Position numbers and translations under genes: made by a program. 37,443 nt of DNA from a filamentous cyanobacterium Phorm 6 (lineage in GTDB: Bacteria > Cyanobacteriota > Cyanobacteriia > Cyanobacteriales > Microcoleaceae), in assembly GCA_003003725.1 (NCBI GenBank), contig PVWI01000021.1, positions 1 to 37,443 on the forward strand, written 5' to 3'. Numbering within the stretch: the stretch's first letter is position 1; each line of letters opens with the position of its first letter. Shown piece by piece: positions 17,371 through 25,158 of the stretch. Under the pieces are notes generated by a model. It was not told where the DNA came from. It was given only the letters and a program-made list of their open reading frames with translations, and ran no database searches.

Positions 17371-17692
17371 ATGTGGCAATCGCTTTCTTGTTTCTACAGA
17401 AGCTGGTGGTGAAGGGATTGATTTACAAGATAATTGTTACTCGCTTATTCATGTTGATCTACCTTGTAATCCTATGCGTTTACATCAGCGTGTTGGACGT
17501 TTAAATCGCTATGGGCAGAAGCATCCTGTGGAAGTAATTACGCTGCGTAATCCCGATACTGTTGAAACCCGTATTTGGGATAAGCTTAACGAGAAAATTG
17601 AAAATATTATGCAATCTTTAGAGCAAGTAATGTCTGAGCCAGAAGATTTGTTGCAACTTGTATTTCGACAGGCGATCGCTCTTGGGTGCTGA
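17371..17692 (+). pseudogene. SF2/SNF2-type helicase, C-terminal fragment
   Basis: The frame opens with FLVSTEAGGEGIDLQDN (helicase motif V) before any ATG, then DLPCNPMRLHQRVGRLNRYGQ (motif VI, with the arginine finger). It ends with VEVITLRNPDTVETRIWDKL. Motifs I-IV are absent; the sequence begins abruptly near 17371, just after the terminator of the ATPase/nuclease operon. The 3' end runs out of frame into a macro-domain fragment at a GCGATCGC site (about 17671). This helicase type often accompanies DUF3883-bearing proteins in defence clusters, so it may be the ruined third member of the upstream system. That link is inference. Confidence 0.75.
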
Positions 17693-18189
17693 ATTTCCCG
17701 ACTAAAAACCATTGGGAAAAACCTTCAGATGCAAAGTTTCTTGAGCTAGGCTTACAGAAGTTCGTCAATACTTACAAAGAAAAAGGGATTACCTCGATCG
17801 CTTTTCCTCTACTCGGTACTCAGAATGGGGGAATCCCTACAGATGAATCTTTAGCGATCATGCAGAAATATTTAAGCCATTGCGACATCCCTGTTGAGAT
17901 TTACCACTTTGACCCTGACGCGCCTGATGATCTGTTTACCGACTTAAAGACAGAATTTCTAAGGCTATCTGAGAGTGAACTGATAGAGGTGACGGGTTTG
18001 GGTAAGGCTTATATCAAACGAGTGCGGGAAGTAATAGAGGGTGATCGTACATACAGTCTCGCCGCATTGCTAGCAACGGAGGGAATCGGGCTAAAAACCG
18101 TAGAAAAAACGTTATGCTTGCTAAGAGTTCGGGGTGAAATGAGCCGTCGAACAGAAACTTACGCTAAGGAAATGATTGTGCCGTTTTGA
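17665..18189 (+). pseudogene. Macro-domain protein fragment, DarG-like
   Basis: The clear homology is VLNFPTKNHWEKPSDAKFLE, then GITSIAFPLLGTQNGGIP, the second half of a DarG/TARG-like macro domain that binds or removes ADP-ribose. The N-terminal strand and first ligand loop are missing. The frame can be followed upstream as GDRSWVLNFPTK to the HIP1 site at about 17671, where it overlaps the end of the helicase fragment in another frame. A C-terminal part (LIEVTGLGKAYIKRVREVIE, then GIGLKTVEKTL) looks helix-hairpin-helix-like. A TTG near 17686 could start translation, but half the domain is gone, so I treat it as broken. No DarT-like toxin is nearby. Confidence 0.7.
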
Positions 18190-18280
18190 ATATTGCGATC
18201 GCCTCTTATAAACCTGTACCAAATAATCTATGCTTATCCAGTAACACTTTCAGCCTTAACGTAACTTTCTGTACGACTGC

Positions 18281-18985
18281 TCATTTACCCCCCGTCAACA
18301 AGGGTAGTTGCCAGGTGCGGGGTAGGGATTGCTGCCACAAGCGGGGGGCATCTGGATAAGCTTGTAGTTCTTGAAAAAGAGCCATAGATTCGTCGCTATG
18401 TCCATCGACGAACGCTTCTCGATACACCCGTTGCATCAGATGGCTAGCAATTTCTTCCCAATTCCCCACAAACGGCTTGAACCCTTGAGGATGAAACATC
18501 AGCCGCATCAGATTAATCCTGCCGTTGATGCAGAAATGGTGTTGCAGCTTCTCTGGATGAACTAACCAATTGGTGAGCTGTTGCGCGGCTGTATTGCTCT
18601 GGATTAAATTCCAATAACGATCCATTACTAATGCCGGATAGGGTTCTTGCTGGCGCAAGATAAACTCTATGGCTTTGCGGATCGGTTCAACTTCAGGCGC
18701 TGATAAATCGGTTTGGGAATAAATCGGCGCAAAGCCCGCCGCCGTGAGCATGATGTTTTGGTCGCGCAGAGGAACATCTAGCACAGCCACCAGTTGCAGT
18801 ACCATATCCCGGCTGGGATTAGCTCTACCTGATTTTAAGAAGCTGATATGCCGCTGAGAGACATTGCCAGCTAAAGCCAAATCGAGTTGACTCAAACCGC
18901 GTTGATTGCGCCAGTGTTTGAGCAGATTCCCAAAAGAGGCGTCTCGGTTTGGAGTTGATTGCGTTGAGGTTGAAGCGATCGCCAT
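18281..18985 (-). CDS. Xre-family regulator with MmyB-like ligand domain
   Basis: A 234-aa protein. Residues about 18-75 form an Xre helix-turn-helix (FGNLLKHWRNQRGLSQLDLA, then NVSQRHISFLKSGRANPSRD). The rest matches the MmyB-like domain: YPALVMDRYWNLIQSNTAA, then NLMRLMFHPQG and ASHLMQRVYREA. The domain is thought to bind a fatty-acid-like ligand. Typical members run about 30 residues longer after LPLLT; this one stops at LPLLTGGK, so the end may be clipped. It is divergent from the DUF2834 gene, with a palindromic site between them, so it probably represses both. Confidence 0.85.
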   Translation of the reverse strand: MAIASTSTQSTPNRDASFGNLLKHWRNQRGLSQLDLALAGNVSQRHISFLKSGRANPSRDMVLQLVAVLDVPLRDQNIMLTAAGFAPIYSQTDLSAPEVEPIRKAIEFILRQQEPYPALVMDRYWNLIQSNTAAQQLTNWLVHPEKLQHHFCINGRINLMRLMFHPQGFKPFVGNWEEIASHLMQRVYREAFVDGHSDESMALFQELQAYPDAPRLWQQSLPRTWQLPLLTGGK

Positions 18986-18997
18986 TTTACTATCCTT

Positions 18998-19014
18998 ATT
19001 ACCTCATAGGTAAT
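18998..19014. promoter_or_regulatory. Operator palindrome between the MmyB-like regulator and DUF2834 gene
   Basis: ATTACCT-CAT-AGGTAAT, perfect 7-bp arms, 13 bp upstream of the regulator's start. Its placement between divergent genes, one encoding an Xre repressor, makes it the likely binding site. Confidence 0.6.
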
Positions 19015-19128
19015 TGTTTATATTATCTCGGAGGGTGACAATCAGAGCAACAGGGTTGATGACGAACTTTTACGCTTCGCCAAACCAAGTCCCTGTTGAA
19101 GTGCTGATAACAAAAGGAAAGTGAACCT

Positions 19129-19518
19129 ATGTCCAATGCAACTTATCTACACCGGCAAGTACCTACATCCAAAAAAATTCTGTCAACCCAATCGCTTTAT
19201 CTGCTGCTAACGATTATTGGTGCCATCGCGCCTTGGAGCTTTCTGCTGAAGTTCTTTCTCCAGAATGGTCTTGATCTCGATTTGTTTTTCCAGAATGCGT
19301 TCACCAATCATGTCGCTTCTGCCGTAGCAATAGATTTGCTCATTTGTGCAGATGTCTTCTTCTGTTTTTCATTTATTGAGCTGAAGCGATTAGGTTTGTC
19401 TCGTCGCTGGTTGTTTGTTTACGTTGTCGCTACTTTTGGCATTGGTGTGTCTTGTGCTTTGCCTTTATTTTTATATTGGCGCGAACGAGCGTTAGAAACC
19501 CTAAAGTTTGAGCATTAA
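19129..19518 (+). CDS. DUF2834 membrane protein
   Basis: A 129-aa protein with three hydrophobic segments: LYLLLTIIGAIAPWSFLLKF (about 23-42), VASAVAIDLLICADVFFCFS (about 62-81) and WLFVYVVATFGIGVSCALPL (about 93-112), then a charged end. The ALPLFLYWRERAL end is typical of DUF2834 proteins. RBS AAAGGAAAGTGAACCT precedes the ATG. It is divergent from the MmyB-like regulator, which probably controls it. The molecular function of DUF2834 is not known. Confidence 0.8.
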   Translation: MSNATYLHRQVPTSKKILSTQSLYLLLTIIGAIAPWSFLLKFFLQNGLDLDLFFQNAFTNHVASAVAIDLLICADVFFCFSFIELKRLGLSRRWLFVYVVATFGIGVSCALPLFLYWRERALETLKFEH

Positions 19519-19640
19519 GCTCTACGTGGAGACTTTCTGACTACAGCTCCGCGTTATCCTTATCGGCTGGCAAGGCTAATAAAGTCACCCGCGCCAGCCG
19601 CAAACACCTGTCAGATTGACTCGGCATCTGTGTGAGCCAT

Positions 19641-19680
19641 CAAAACCCGCACTCGGCAAATCTTCCGAGTGCGGGTTTTG
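19641..19680. terminator. Strong bidirectional hairpin terminator
   Basis: A perfect 16-bp stem, CAAAACCCGCACTCGG (19641-19656) and its complement (19665-19680), with an 8-base loop. The stem ends in an A-run on one side and a T-run on the other, so it can terminate in both directions. It lies about 120 bp after the DUF2834 gene. Confidence 0.8.
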
Positions 19681-19950
19681 GGGTACGACCTGACACAAGT
19701 CGAAGCCGTAGAACATCGCTTTGGCAGTGGAGCCTACATTATGAGGGTTACCGCTGGCGGTTTGTTGCAGTGTATAAAAAGTTGGTAAGGGCCGCGTCGG
19801 TGCAGCCCGCGAGCCGATTTTCGCTTATTAGCAGAATTCTTGTGGGAGAATCAAGACAGCGTTGAAGTTGACATTGACTACTGACAACTTTGAATTGAAT
19901 TTACTTAACAGAGCGATCGCCCTATTTTGGAAAGATGAGCTTTTACCGCT
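19681..19950. other. Intergenic stretch before the HNH gene
   Basis: About 270 bp without a supported gene. One plus-strand frame reads VEAVEHRFGSGAYIMRVTAG before a stop near 19785, which looks more like decayed coding sequence than chance, but I cannot name it. A HIP1 site lies at about 19913. Confidence 0.35.
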
Positions 19951-20289
19951 ATGCCTAAACCAAAGAGGTATCCCGACAATTGGCAAGAGATTGCGCTCTC
20001 GGTGAAAGAAAACGCAGGGTGGCGTTGTGCTAAGTGCCATCAACAATGCCTCCGACCCGGTAAACTCAGACCCGGTAAACAAAGCGGCTTAACCAAATCT
20101 GAACGGTGTGCCTTGACTTTGGCGGTGCACCATCGCAATCGGATACCAGAGGACAACCGCCCAGAAAACTTAATCGCTCTGTGTACCGCGTGTCACCTGT
20201 CCTATCACAATCGCGGTCAGTCCAACGTATCGCCAGGGCAATTATCCTTGTTCCTCGATGATGCGGTGGATTGGGATACTATCAACTGA
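19951..20289 (+). CDS. HNH endonuclease
   Basis: A 112-aa protein with a complete HNH layout: C26-x2-C29 (WRCAKC), the paired histidines LAVHHRN (H60, H61), N73 (RPENLIAL), the second zinc pair C78-x2-C81 with H82, and H86 (SYHN). It would be a small metal-dependent DNA nuclease, with zinc holding the fold. Between the first zinc pair and the histidines is an exact in-frame duplication, LRPGKLRPGK (DNA GACCCGGTAAACT twice), which lengthens a loop. It stands alone downstream of a terminator, so its partner is unknown. Confidence 0.8.
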   Translation: MPKPKRYPDNWQEIALSVKENAGWRCAKCHQQCLRPGKLRPGKQSGLTKSERCALTLAVHHRNRIPEDNRPENLIALCTACHLSYHNRGQSNVSPGQLSLFLDDAVDWDTIN

Positions 20290-20467
20290 ACGCTGGCGGC
20301 AATTGAATCTGTTTAGGATGCACTTTCCTGGCTGGTAAAACTAATAGTGCATGACGAATTGGAAAAATACTCGGAATGGGTCGTGACCGAATACCAAAAA
20401 ATTAGAGCAGCACAAAAATCGAGGCAAATTTAGCGAGGCTGGCTGGAATCCCCCGATTGCTCTTGAG
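20290..20467. other. Gap between converging HNH and GIY-YIG genes
   Basis: No gene, clear terminator hairpin or repeat is seen here. The two flanking genes converge on it. Confidence 0.4.
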
Positions 20468-21706
20468 TTAGGAGGATGTATTTTTCGGGGCGTCCGGCAC
20501 CGGTTGATAATTCTCCGCTTTCAAATCCAAAATAGCTTTTACTTTGCGAACCGTATTGACTGACACGCCAGCTTTTTGGGCCGCCTGACGCAATGACAAT
20601 CCCTCATTAATTGCTGCAATTGCTCGTTGCGATGAGGGTTTTTCCAAAAAAATCTCTGTCGATTCCGCACGAGGCGGCCGACCGACGTGTTGACCCCAAT
20701 TTTTAGCACGTTCCATCCCCTTTTTGATTGCATCCGAGCGCCTAGAAGCACGTTCCTCCCCTTCAATTAACTGCTCAATCCAACTGGGTTTACCTTCTAG
20801 GATGTCTGTTTCAACCTTTGATAATCCCTTTGCTTCCATCCGCCGCAAATCCCGAAGCACAGTTTTAGCTGGTTCGGGGGTGAAAAAGTTGTAATATTCA
20901 GTCCGATTGCCAAGAGAAATATTGAAGAACGAATATCGATATTTGAAATACTTCTCTACATTTCCGCGATGCGCCCAAACACCCAAAACCTTAATTGAAA
21001 CAGTTTGAAAATGGGGTGCCAGATCCTTTTGAATTTCAGACACTCGTGTTTGAACGTCTCGCTGAGTTACACCAATTTTATAAAGGGATTGTTCGCCCAC
21101 ATTAATTTGTAGGTAGTAGAGATTCTGAGATAAAATTTTCCGAAATTCAGCTTGATATATTTGCAAATCTCGCAAGCATTCATTGAAGTTAGCAGAGTTT
21201 TCTAGAGCGGCAACTTGAACATTTTCTTCAAGTTCCTGTAGCTTTTCCAACAACATTGGTTCTTGAACTTGATTGAACAACATCAAGGACAATGCACCAA
21301 CAGGAATCTTGCCCAGTTTTGTAAATTGGTATTTACCGCTGTAGCGATATTCGTTGAACTCAAGTAATTCTTCGTCAATAAAAATTTGGGGCACTTCTTT
21401 CTCTGGAATGCCTCGATTGTTGATTCCGTAGCGATTCCAGAGTTTTTTTAATTGCTCTAGTTCTTTGCCAGTCAGCCAAATGTTGAAATGGTCATACAGG
21501 GGGAGGTTGGGAAGTAAGCGCACGCTGCGGTTTAATTCCAGGCAAGTTTCGTGAGTGTGGGCAAAGTGATGCTCCTTGCGCCGACCCTTTTTAGCAGTCA
21601 GTTCGCCGTCGCAGTAAGGACACCTTAGCTGAGTTTTCCCGCCTCGTGGAACATCTTCGATCGACACTAGGGTTTTGTCTCGGTCAATGCCATATCTGAG
21701 CCACAT
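20468..21706 (-). CDS. CoiA-like zinc domain / GIY-YIG (MUG113/T5orf172-like) nuclease / HTH fusion
   Basis: A 412-aa protein with three parts. N-terminus: LRCPYCDGELTAKKG (C29, C32) and EHHFAH (H46, H47, H50), like the zinc-binding start of CoiA/competence-type proteins. Middle: NLYYLQINVGEQSLYKIGVT with R221 (about 195-225) and GNVEKYFKYRY (Glu 251), the GIY-YIG pattern of the MUG113/T5orf172 group. C-terminus (about 345-400): WGQHVGRPPRAES, then GLSLRQAAQKAGVSVNTVRK, a resolvase-type helix-turn-helix. It would be a sequence-guided nuclease or DNA-binding regulator. An inverted repeat (21713-21803) covers its RBS. The 314-aa gene lies upstream on the same strand, 97 bp away. Confidence 0.75.
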   Translation of the reverse strand: MWLRYGIDRDKTLVSIEDVPRGGKTQLRCPYCDGELTAKKGRRKEHHFAHTHETCLELNRSVRLLPNLPLYDHFNIWLTGKELEQLKKLWNRYGINNRGIPEKEVPQIFIDEELLEFNEYRYSGKYQFTKLGKIPVGALSLMLFNQVQEPMLLEKLQELEENVQVAALENSANFNECLRDLQIYQAEFRKILSQNLYYLQINVGEQSLYKIGVTQRDVQTRVSEIQKDLAPHFQTVSIKVLGVWAHRGNVEKYFKYRYSFFNISLGNRTEYYNFFTPEPAKTVLRDLRRMEAKGLSKVETDILEGKPSWIEQLIEGEERASRRSDAIKKGMERAKNWGQHVGRPPRAESTEIFLEKPSSQRAIAAINEGLSLRQAAQKAGVSVNTVRKVKAILDLKAENYQPVPDAPKNTSS

Positions 21707-21712
21707 TCAGAA

Positions 21713-21803
21713 GTATCCTTTTTTTGATACACGCTTGTCGGTGGGTTATCGTAGGGGGCGATAATGCTTTGGAGTTATGTTGACTGTATCAAAAAAAGGG
21801 TAC
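21713..21803. promoter_or_regulatory. Nested 19-bp inverted repeats over the GIY-YIG gene's RBS
   Basis: GTATCCTTTTTTTGATACA (21713-21731) and the complement of GTACCCTTTTTTTGATACA (21785-21803): one mismatch in 19. Inside, TTATCG...CGATAA (21746-21751, 21759-21764) forms a smaller stem. On the minus strand the left arm contains AAAAAAAGGATAC, the only RBS before the ATG at 21706, and the other arm reaches the stop codon of the 314-aa gene. Folding in mRNA would hide the RBS; alternatively the arms are operator half-sites. Confidence 0.65.
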
Positions 21804-22747
21804 TACGCGGGTGGTAGTGCATCAACGTTCGGATAAAGCTGGCGATATTTTTGCCAGTTTGAGCGATAGAAATGCCGACCGAACTGGGGGATGGCGAGGT
21901 CGTGTTCGTACCGCCCCCCAACAAACCCCGAACGTTCTTTGATGTGTCCCCCGCCACTGTAATCTCGCAACCTCAGCCAAGTCCATTCCCAGGAAAAGCC
22001 TCCGTAGTTTAGGTTTTCATCCTTCTTGACTCCCTCATCCCCCGCAACGTAGGCTGCAACTAACGCCGCCCACTGCCTCTCTTTCAGTTGCGCCTTTGGC
22101 GCTTTTTTGGGTGCTTCCAGACCCAATCCCGCCCTAGCGACGGCCCGCCCCTGAAGAGTAAGCTTGCAATCGAGCCACCGCAAGTCATCGTAGGGGTAGC
22201 GAATTTCAATCAGCTTGCGAGTCGCCAATGCCTTGAACGTGCTGCCCGTTCCGGGGTCAACTTCTCCCGCTTCTTTCAAAAGCCGCCTGAACGGTGTTGA
22301 CACCCCAAAAATTTCCGCGTACTCGATCCAGCGCCATTCACTTGCCGGCCTCGTTAGCCCGCGCCGCCAGTCCTTATTCCGTTCCAAGGCTTCCCGCTGC
22401 TGGTCCATTTCAAAAATCAACTGCAAGTAGGTTTGCTGCCTGGGGTTCAATTCATCCCAAAGCTGATGGTGTTTGGAGGGTTTGGACTCGACCGGCTCGT
22501 TCGGGGTTCTTTGGGGCGAATGTCGGTCGCCCGCCGTTTCTGCGCGCTTTTGTTTGGCAAGCTCGGGCGCTGCGGGGGTTTTTTCCAGGAAGGAAGGCGG
22601 GTCGGTCGGGTTGCCGCCAGCAGCAATAAATTCCGGGTAGCGATCGCACAGCGTTTCTACTTGAGTCCAGAGCGGTTGGGGTATTCTCATCTGTTTGGTG
22701 TCGTAGGGCGCTTTCTTTCCGCGACCGCCCTTTGGTTTGTCAGCCAT
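21803..22747 (-). CDS. Plasmid-borne protein of 314 aa, possible Rep or DNA-binding protein
   Basis: Starts with MADKPKGGRGKKAPYDTKQM, then RIPQPLWTQVETLCDRYPEF, an N-terminus I associate with cyanobacterial plasmid DNA-binding proteins that use a basic arm plus an RHH-like strand. A Pro/Glu-rich linker (about 50-90) follows. The C-terminal two thirds (WDELNPRQQTYLQLIFEMDQ, WRWIEYAEIFGVSTPFRRLL, LTLQGRAVARAGLG) suggests winged-helix DNA-binding units. A 19-bp inverted repeat overlaps its start codon, which would suit autoregulation. A replication or partition role is possible but unproven. Confidence 0.6.
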   Translation of the reverse strand: MADKPKGGRGKKAPYDTKQMRIPQPLWTQVETLCDRYPEFIAAGGNPTDPPSFLEKTPAAPELAKQKRAETAGDRHSPQRTPNEPVESKPSKHHQLWDELNPRQQTYLQLIFEMDQQREALERNKDWRRGLTRPASEWRWIEYAEIFGVSTPFRRLLKEAGEVDPGTGSTFKALATRKLIEIRYPYDDLRWLDCKLTLQGRAVARAGLGLEAPKKAPKAQLKERQWAALVAAYVAGDEGVKKDENLNYGGFSWEWTWLRLRDYSGGGHIKERSGFVGGRYEHDLAIPQFGRHFYRSNWQKYRQLYPNVDALPPA

Positions 22748-22800
22748 AAACCTGTCAACAAGTTTCTTTGGCTACCATTCTAAACTTGTTGACAGGTTTA
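22747..22800. promoter_or_regulatory. Perfect 19-bp inverted repeat at the start of the 314-aa gene
   Basis: TAAACCTGTCAACAAGTTT (22747-22765) and its exact complement (22782-22800), 16 bp apart. On the minus strand the gene-proximal arm spans TTGACAGG and touches the ATG at 22747, so it covers the RBS; the CTGTCAA/TTGACAG core is kept in both arms. It is either an operator for the gene's own DNA-binding product or a translation-blocking hairpin. Confidence 0.75.
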
Positions 22801-22897
22801 CAACTTGCCCCCAATAATTTGATCGCGCGCGGCTTATCCCAAACAGAAAATCCCATTGCGCCCCTGCTTTCTCAAGCTATTAATCTTTTTCGAGTAG

Positions 22898-22903
22898 TAT
22901 AAT
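22898..22903 (+). promoter_or_regulatory. TATAAT -10 box upstream of the 182-aa gene
   Basis: A consensus TATAAT sits 40 bp before the ATG at 22944. No good -35 box is seen at 16-18 bp, so the promoter may be activator-dependent. Confidence 0.4.
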
Positions 22904-22943
22904 GTATGCAGTCTTGTAGTTAACTTTACCCCAATAGATTGGT

Positions 22944-23492
22944 ATGGCAGAGGATTTTCAAAACGATGTCATCAAGGCTGTGTGTTGCGAATTAAATCTT
23001 GGTGAATCTGTTTTAGACGCATATATGCTTCCCAATGGTGAGAAGCGCCTTGGCGTTGAGAACATAGGAGTGGCTTTGGGGTATTCGGAACGCTTCTTTT
23101 TCGGGCGAACAAAACGGGAGTCAAAAGCGCTGAAAGCCTTGCAAGGTATGGGCTTTTCGGGCGAACAAGTTTGGGTAAACATTATTCGACAAGGAGACAA
23201 TAAAAGAGGTGCTTCTTTAGCAAAAACTGTCGGTCTTCGAGATTTCGTAAAACTGGTTACTTACGAAGCTATCATCAAACGCAACTTAAAAGCTACTATT
23301 TTATTAGCTGCTTTTGCTGAAACAGGTATAGAGCGAATATTGGAAGATGCTTTTGCAGGAAGGTCGGTAGACTTTCTGCTAGAAAAAATCGTTCATTACA
23401 GCACATGGACGCATGAAGAGTTGCAGGAAGTTTTGGCGTATAATCGGGAAGAGGTACGAGCTTTACGCATAGGAAGTTCCGCCTTCATTTGA
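22944..23492 (+). CDS. Cyanobacterial orphan protein of 182 aa
   Basis: The sequence carries LDAYMLPNGEKRLGVENIGV, ALGYSERFFFGRTKRESKAL and LRDFVKLVTYEAIIKRNLKA, then AFAETGIERILEDAFAGRSV and ends LQEVLAYNREEVRALRIG. Proteins with this pattern recur in cyanobacterial genomes and mobile regions without a known function. It is soluble and mostly helical. No strong RBS precedes the ATG. It is divergent from the 314-aa gene, with the 19-bp inverted repeat between them, so both may be co-regulated. Confidence 0.65.
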   Translation: MAEDFQNDVIKAVCCELNLGESVLDAYMLPNGEKRLGVENIGVALGYSERFFFGRTKRESKALKALQGMGFSGEQVWVNIIRQGDNKRGASLAKTVGLRDFVKLVTYEAIIKRNLKATILLAAFAETGIERILEDAFAGRSVDFLLEKIVHYSTWTHEELQEVLAYNREEVRALRIGSSAFI

Positions 23493-24053
23493 TTGCTAAA
23501 GATAATTAACCTAGCTAAGAGAATTGATTCATGGGCTGGGTTATTAATCTTTAGTCTACTTTTTAGTTTTCAGGTGCGGTGGCGGTTCGTTGGATTCGCC
23601 CCACCAACTGTACTTTATCAGCTCCATCTTTGACAGCTCGATATCAAAATAACCCATTCAAAATATAGCTCGATTTGCGGCACGGGAGAACCCACGCAAC
23701 AGCTAACAAAATAATACCATCGAAGTAGAAAACCCCCAGATTGGGGGATGGTCGCCCGCTGCAAAGCTAAACGACAATCTAATTATTTTATCAAACAATT
23801 GTCACTGCCTGCGAATTAAAATAATCACCAATACGCCTCGGCTTCAGATATAGGTAACAAATAGCTGCGCTCAGACTGTTAGCTGGCAAGAGATTGAGCC
23901 TAAAATCTATTATTGTTAGATTTTTTAACCATTTGGGGCTTAATAGCAATGGTTTGATGACAATAAGCCGAGATGCCGGCGTACTAGGTAATGAAGACCC
24001 ACAATTCTTTGACAAAGACACCAGTTCAACAAATTAAACTTGATTTTTATTGC
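23493..24053. other. Gene-poor stretch with one small hairpin
   Basis: About 560 bp without a supported gene. CCCCCA-GAT-TGGGGG (23733-23747) is a tight GC hairpin after AAAA. A 76-aa minus-strand open frame (23791-24021) has no RBS and uneven composition, so I leave it out. Confidence 0.45.
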
Positions 24054-24377
24054 TTACACCTCGTCGCGAAAGAAATCATCAATCCACTTTTTAGCTTCGG
24101 CAAGCGATCCTTCTTCTGTTGGGTTGCTGCCTGATTTGATTAGGTCAATTCCGCGTCCGTCGTAGACAAACCACTCCCAGGATTCTGACGCATGAACTAT
24201 CTTGAGTTGCAGCCCGCAGTAGTAATAGCAATCGGGTTGCAGGTCAATCTCTTCAGATTTTTCAATCACAATCCAAGTTTCTATTGTTTGCCGTTCGGCA
24301 AGATTCGCAAAGCTGCTATTCCCTATAAACCGAACCATTGAAGGCGGTAGCAAGCTAAGGAGTTTTCTCAAAAACAT
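24054..24377 (-). CDS. Orphan protein of 107 aa, third gene of a small operon
   Basis: I choose the ATG at 24377 (RBS AGGAG six bases upstream) over the GTG one codon earlier. The protein has a hydrophobic, basic N-terminus (MFLRKLLSLLPPSMVRFIG) and a soluble, acidic remainder with CYYYCGLQLKIVHASESWEW and KKWIDDFFRDEV. No family recognised. The previous gene's stop lies within 7 bp, so translation is probably coupled. Confidence 0.5.
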   Translation of the reverse strand: MFLRKLLSLLPPSMVRFIGNSSFANLAERQTIETWIVIEKSEEIDLQPDCYYYCGLQLKIVHASESWEWFVYDGRGIDLIKSGSNPTEEGSLAEAKKWIDDFFRDEV

Positions 24378-24380
24378 CAC

Positions 24381-24566
24381 TTATCTCCTCTGATTCTGGA
24401 TTGCAGTCGGAAGATTGATAGGTTCTGGCTGATGAAAACCGTCTGTAACGTCATTCCGAACGACAATCGCTCCTACAATCTGACAGCCTTGAGCTAAAAG
24501 TTTCAGATTGCGTACTTTCGGATAGCTTTCGTATCCAAGTAGCATAAATTCAAGAAAAGCATTCAT
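24381..24566 (-). CDS. Orphan protein of 61 aa, second gene of a small operon
   Basis: MNAFLEFMLLGYESYPKVRN then LKLLAQGCQIVGAIVVRNDV. Its ATG directly follows the stop of the 100-aa gene (TAA-ATG), and GGGAGG lies at RBS distance inside that gene. Tight coupling on both sides supports a real gene despite its size. No function recognised. Confidence 0.5.
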   Translation of the reverse strand: MNAFLEFMLLGYESYPKVRNLKLLAQGCQIVGAIVVRNDVTDGFHQPEPINLPTAIQNQRR

Positions 24567-24869
24567 TTACTTGCCTCCCACTGACGGTGCAAATTGATAG
24601 TGGTTGTGCGTGCTGTTGTCGATATTCTGATCGCCTTGAACTACTGTTGGCGGTAAATCTTTTACGGCTTGCCGATAACCGTCGTGGTAGGAAGATTTAA
24701 CCAAGTACATCAGCATCACTGGTATGGCTGAGAATAGAGTTGATACAAGGATGGCAGTCATTTTATTGTCCATAATTAGCACAGCCACATCATCAATACC
24801 GCACTGGATTCGCAGTTTGAAATTAGTACGAGTGGTACGAGAATACAGTTCAAAATTGACTTGAGCCAT
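24567..24869 (-). CDS. Small single-pass membrane protein of 100 aa, first gene of a small operon
   Basis: One hydrophobic helix, MTAILVSTLFSAIPVMLMYL (about residues 37-56), lies between a basic N-terminal part and a polar tail with QGDQNIDNSTHNHYQFAP. It heads a three-gene minus-strand operon with 0-7 bp gaps. An internal ATG (MDNKMTAILV) could be the true start, because the first 30 residues are less convincing and the ATG at 24869 lacks a strong RBS. No family recognised. Confidence 0.45.
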   Translation of the reverse strand: MAQVNFELYSRTTRTNFKLRIQCGIDDVAVLIMDNKMTAILVSTLFSAIPVMLMYLVKSSYHDGYRQAVKDLPPTVVQGDQNIDNSTHNHYQFAPSVGGK

Positions 24870-24972
24870 TCAATCATTTAATAGGTTGGTTGTTGGTTGT
24901 TGGGTCGGTAGTGGCTGTACGATCGGCAATTGTGCAGCCACCTCGTAACGACCGCAATAAACTCAAAAAAAA

Positions 24973-25158
24973 TCACTTTCTTTCTGGGACGCCGAAGGAT
25001 TTAGCATCCCAAATACCCCAGACTTCACGAGCAGAAGAGACCGCACCCAGTAGCGCTTCTGCTGGCGTTCTCCCGAAAACTCGTATCTCCCGAGGCGGAT
25101 GGTACTTGCGGGTGATGGTAACGCTCCACTGAATTTGATGGCTTCTGAGCGCTCTCAT
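24973..25158 (-). CDS. Small orphan protein of 61 aa, coupled to the 218-aa gene
   Basis: The ATG overlaps the stop of the upstream gene as ATGA (25155-25158). The sequence (WSVTITRKYHPPREIRVFGR, then TPAEALLGAVSSAREVWGIW) looks like a folded small protein with a strand-helix pattern. Overlap and composition support it; no function recognised. Confidence 0.5.
   Translation of the reverse strand: MRALRSHQIQWSVTITRKYHPPREIRVFGRTPAEALLGAVSSAREVWGIWDAKSFGVPERK

Noticed and set aside
22088-22783. Several plus-strand frames of 70-116 aa
   Set aside because: High-GC antisense shadows of the 314-aa gene without RBS or recognisable sequence.
23791-24021. 76-aa minus-strand ORF
   Set aside because: No RBS and no protein-like pattern beyond a Leu/Ile-rich stretch; more likely chance.
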